From Mycetohabitans sp. B8 (GTDB taxonomy: Bacteria > Pseudomonadota > Gammaproteobacteria > Burkholderiales > Burkholderiaceae), in NCBI RefSeq assembly GCF_021991875.1, contig NZ_JAHLKR010000020.1, positions 1 through 64,000 on the forward strand: a stretch of 64,000 nt of DNA. Reading direction: 5' to 3'. The notes beneath the pieces were generated by a model, which was not told the origin of the DNA, ran no database searches, and saw only the letters and a list, made by a program, of their open reading frames with translations. The position numbers were made by a program, and so were the translations under genes. How positions within the stretch are numbered: position 1 is the first letter of the stretch; each line of letters begins with the position of its first letter. Positions 62,204 through 64,000 of this stretch are shown piece by piece.

Positions 62204-62400
62204 TGCACTTTGCAAGATAGGCGAGGCATGAACGAGCATGAGTATGGCAAAGACGAGGAAATGCAAGCCGACGAGCGTTTCGGGCAAACGCTCGTCGTCG
62301 TGAGCGAGTCTTCTGCTGCTGTATAACCTTGGTCGGCAAAGGCAAGCTTCACGCTCCGCCCAGTCACAAGTTGCACCGCTTGTGCCAACATCTGAGCGCT
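62204..62400 (-). mobile_element. IS5-family transposase remnant
   Basis: One frame reads QLVTGRSVKLAFADQGYTAA (catalytic Asp region ADQGYTG). The next frame has HDDERLPETLVGLHFLVFAI, LMLVHA, the C-terminus of the IS1031/IS427-type transposases. About 50 residues between, including the Glu region, are deleted. It interrupts a vapC remnant at about 62400. Confidence 0.8.
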
Positions 62401-62705
62401 GCAATATGCAGCTCGTTTACACTGATTACCTGCCCCTTACGTTCAAGCGTCGCGCGAATGTCGCCATAATGGGCAGCGGCTTTAACTCCATAGTCCAACG
62501 TTTCTAAATGGAACACGAAATCGTCTACCTGTCGGCGGTTATGATCCGGTCTTGAACACCTTTCGACGCCGTGCTGCAGTTCAGCATAGATTATGGTGCT
62601 GATACACATCGTTTCCGTATGCGGTTGAAGATAGCTAAGATTTCAATTGGACGACAACCGATGTGTGCGAATCGCATACATGGACTTTCTATGGTCCACC
62701 CGCAA
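62400..62705 (-). pseudogene. VapC-type toxin remnant interrupted by an IS5 fragment
   Basis: The frame reads CISTIIYAELQHGVERC, DHNRRQVDDFVFHLETLDYG, then AAHYGDIRATLERKGQVISV and NELHIAA, the PIN-domain core with conserved Glu (YAEL) and Asp/Glu positions. After HIAA the sequence turns into IS5. The N-terminal part upstream of CISTI is disrupted by a stop and a shift (about 62620-62700). No antitoxin is visible. Confidence 0.8.
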
Positions 62706-62775
62706 ACCGCAAGCGCAGACTGGCGGCGGCTCACGACTCGCGTTTATCTATTCGACCTGTGGTGATCTGATACTT

Positions 62776-64000
62776 TCAGATCTGGCCTGCATGATGTAGT
62801 CGCACGCTCCCCTCCCAATGATAGACTTCGCGTGCCAGCTCGACAGAGATATAGCCATTTCGAATGTCGTCGCGAACCGCATCGGGATCGCGCATCGACG
62901 GATCACCGTATCCACCGCCTGAGCCCGTACGCACGCGGACCACATCGCCGCGATCGAGCTTGACGCCGCTGGCCATGGCGTAGCGCTCGCTGCGGCCGTC
63001 GGCGCGCACAACCTCGACGAAATTGAGTGAACCGTCACGTCCGTTCGCCTGGCCCCACGGTGGCACTTTGGCGCGCGTATATCCGCAGGTCAGGAAGCTG
63101 CCGTCGGAGCGGATCCGATAATCGAGCCGGATGCCGCGGCCGCCGCGATATTGCCCGTATCCCCCTGGTTCGTCGTTCAGTTCCATGCACTCAACATAGA
63201 CGCCATAGCGCGCTTCGCAGATCTCGGCCGGGCAGTTGTATGTCTCGCCATGCATTGCGGAGAACATCGCGCTGTTGCCGTCGCGATCCCGCTTTGCTCC
63301 CCATCCGCCGATCTCGGGCTCGATCAGCGTGAAAATGCGCGCGGTTTTCGGATGGGGGCCGCCAATCACAGTGGCGCATATCGACGAGAAACTGCCGGCG
63401 GGGATGCGGCCGGGCAGATGCGGTGCAAGACAGCGTAGGATCAGATCGTGCACCCGGATCAGGTTTTCAAAGTAAAATCCTTCTGCCGCGGGGCTACGCG
63501 CATCAAACAGCGAACCAGGCCGTGTCACGACCTTCAGCGGCCGGAAGGTGCCGCCGTTGGCGCTGCCGTTCGGCTCGGTGATCGACTTAAATGCCATCTG
63601 GGCAGCCACTACCGTGCCGTCGCGGCTAAGATTGCCCGGCCCATGGACCTGGTCCGGATTGTCGCGCAAGTCGACGATCATTCCGTTGTCGCCGATTTCA
63701 ACGACTACTTTGTACACCTTGCCGTCGTCTTGAGGTTCGGCCAGTTCGAAGCGCCCTTTCGGCGTGTGGCGCAGTGCTTTCAGCGAGACCTTTTCACCGT
63801 AGTTCATGAAGTCTTGCATTGCCTGCAGGAACATTGCTTTACCGTACTTTTGGGTCAGTTCAATCAAGCGTGTCGCGCCGCTGCGCGCGGCAGCGATGCC
63901 TGCCCAAAGATCACCTTCCATGAAGTCGGGCATGCGCGTGTTATAGCGCAGAATCTGCATCACGGGACGCATCGGCTTGCCGCGTGAGATCAGTTTTACC
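62776..64000 (-). CDS. Hydantoinase B / oxoprolinase-type subunit, 5' end outside the window
   Basis: The frame is open to the window edge (VKLISRGKPMRPVMQ), so the start is beyond 64000. The 408 visible residues follow the HyuB/acetone-carboxylase-like pattern: MPDFMEGDLWAGIAAARSGA, RDNPDQVHGPGNLSRDGTVV, PLKVVTRPGSLFDARSPAA, VIGGPHPKTARIFTLIEPE, then YGQYRGGRGIRLDYRIRSDG and RTGSGGGYGDPSMRDPDAVR. Such subunits act with HyuA in ATP-dependent opening of hydantoins or related amides, or in carboxylases. The partner should lie beyond the window. The sequence appears intact. Confidence 0.9.
   Translation of the reverse strand, partial: VKLISRGKPMRPVMQILRYNTRMPDFMEGDLWAGIAAARSGATRLIELTQKYGKAMFLQAMQDFMNYGEKVSLKALRHTPKGRFELAEPQDDGKVYKVVVEIGDNGMIVDLRDNPDQVHGPGNLSRDGTVVAAQMAFKSITEPNGSANGGTFRPLKVVTRPGSLFDARSPAAEGFYFENLIRVHDLILRCLAPHLPGRIPAGSFSSICATVIGGPHPKTARIFTLIEPEIGGWGAKRDRDGNSAMFSAMHGETYNCPAEICEARYGVYVECMELNDEPGGYGQYRGGRGIRLDYRIRSDGSFLTCGYTRAKVPPWGQANGRDGSLNFVEVVRADGRSERYAMASGVKLDRGDVVRVRTGSGGGYGDPSMRDPDAVRDDIRNGYISVELAREVYHWEGSVRLHHAGQI

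Noticed and set aside
1-64000. CRISPR array or rRNA operon
   Set aside because: No regularly spaced repeats of 20-40 bases and no recognisable rRNA segments were seen on reading through.

Overview
The window looks like chromosome of a GC-rich betaproteobacterium of the Burkholderia lineage. A host-associated, genome-reducing member such as Mycetohabitans (formerly Burkholderia rhizoxinica) fits best. The protein families point to Burkholderiales, pseudogenes and deletion scars are dense, and two promoters have the Hrp type III secretion (hrpII/PIP box) architecture. The genus is an inference.

Layout. 1-4042: 3' end of a nonribosomal peptide synthetase (adenylation, carrier and thioesterase domains) followed by a NodU/CmcH-type carbamoyltransferase. 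4043-7224: a scrapyard of plasmid-type sequence (IS6 remnant, vapC remnant, parB remnant, an apparently intact mqsRA toxin-antitoxin pair with its operator), closed by a decayed second copy of the NRPS thioesterase end in direct orientation. A 68-aa gene with a hrpII box lies inside it. 7411-9181: an F-box protein, then a second hrpII box driving an effector-like leader that runs into an enoyl-CoA hydratase remnant. 9286-17934: CorA and MgtC-type membrane proteins, an amino-acid ABC importer without its ATPase, a YigZ-type protein and a PAS hybrid histidine kinase. 18134-24725: broken ligD and xthA, an IS3 remnant, DUF3597, rubredoxin, a sensor kinase whose response regulator is gutted, and mipA and lysR remnants. 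24726-27335: aromatic aminotransferase and aromatic amino-acid permease. 27519-29911: remnants of an Lrp regulator, a hydrolase, benzoate-CoA ligase and livF around an intact HU gene. 29996-34234: Rnk, an AcoR-type activator and YceH. 34441-34788: tRNA-Leu(UAA) interrupted by a 263-nt group I intron. 35543-48504: J-domain protein, VpsR-like sigma54 activator, ACP plus acyl-CoA dehydrogenase, and an exopolysaccharide operon (Crp/Fnr regulator, priming transferase, Wza, Wzc kinase, glycosyltransferase). 48683-64000: second AcoR-type activator, OmpR-type regulator, dodecin, RND efflux pair with TetR, DUF2795, a phospholipase B-like hydrolase, ClC pseudogene, glutathione transferase, IS5/vapC remnants and the end of a hydantoinase B gene.

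The strongest themes are: (1) a type III secretion regulon signature attached to small or chimeric genes, beside an F-box protein that would only make sense in a eukaryotic host; (2) a self-splicing intron in a tRNA; (3) recurrent decay by internal deletion, in which the two ends of a gene survive and the middle is lost (ligD, the response regulator, lysR, ClC, hydrolase). All function calls are from reading the sequence and recalling protein families; no searches were run.
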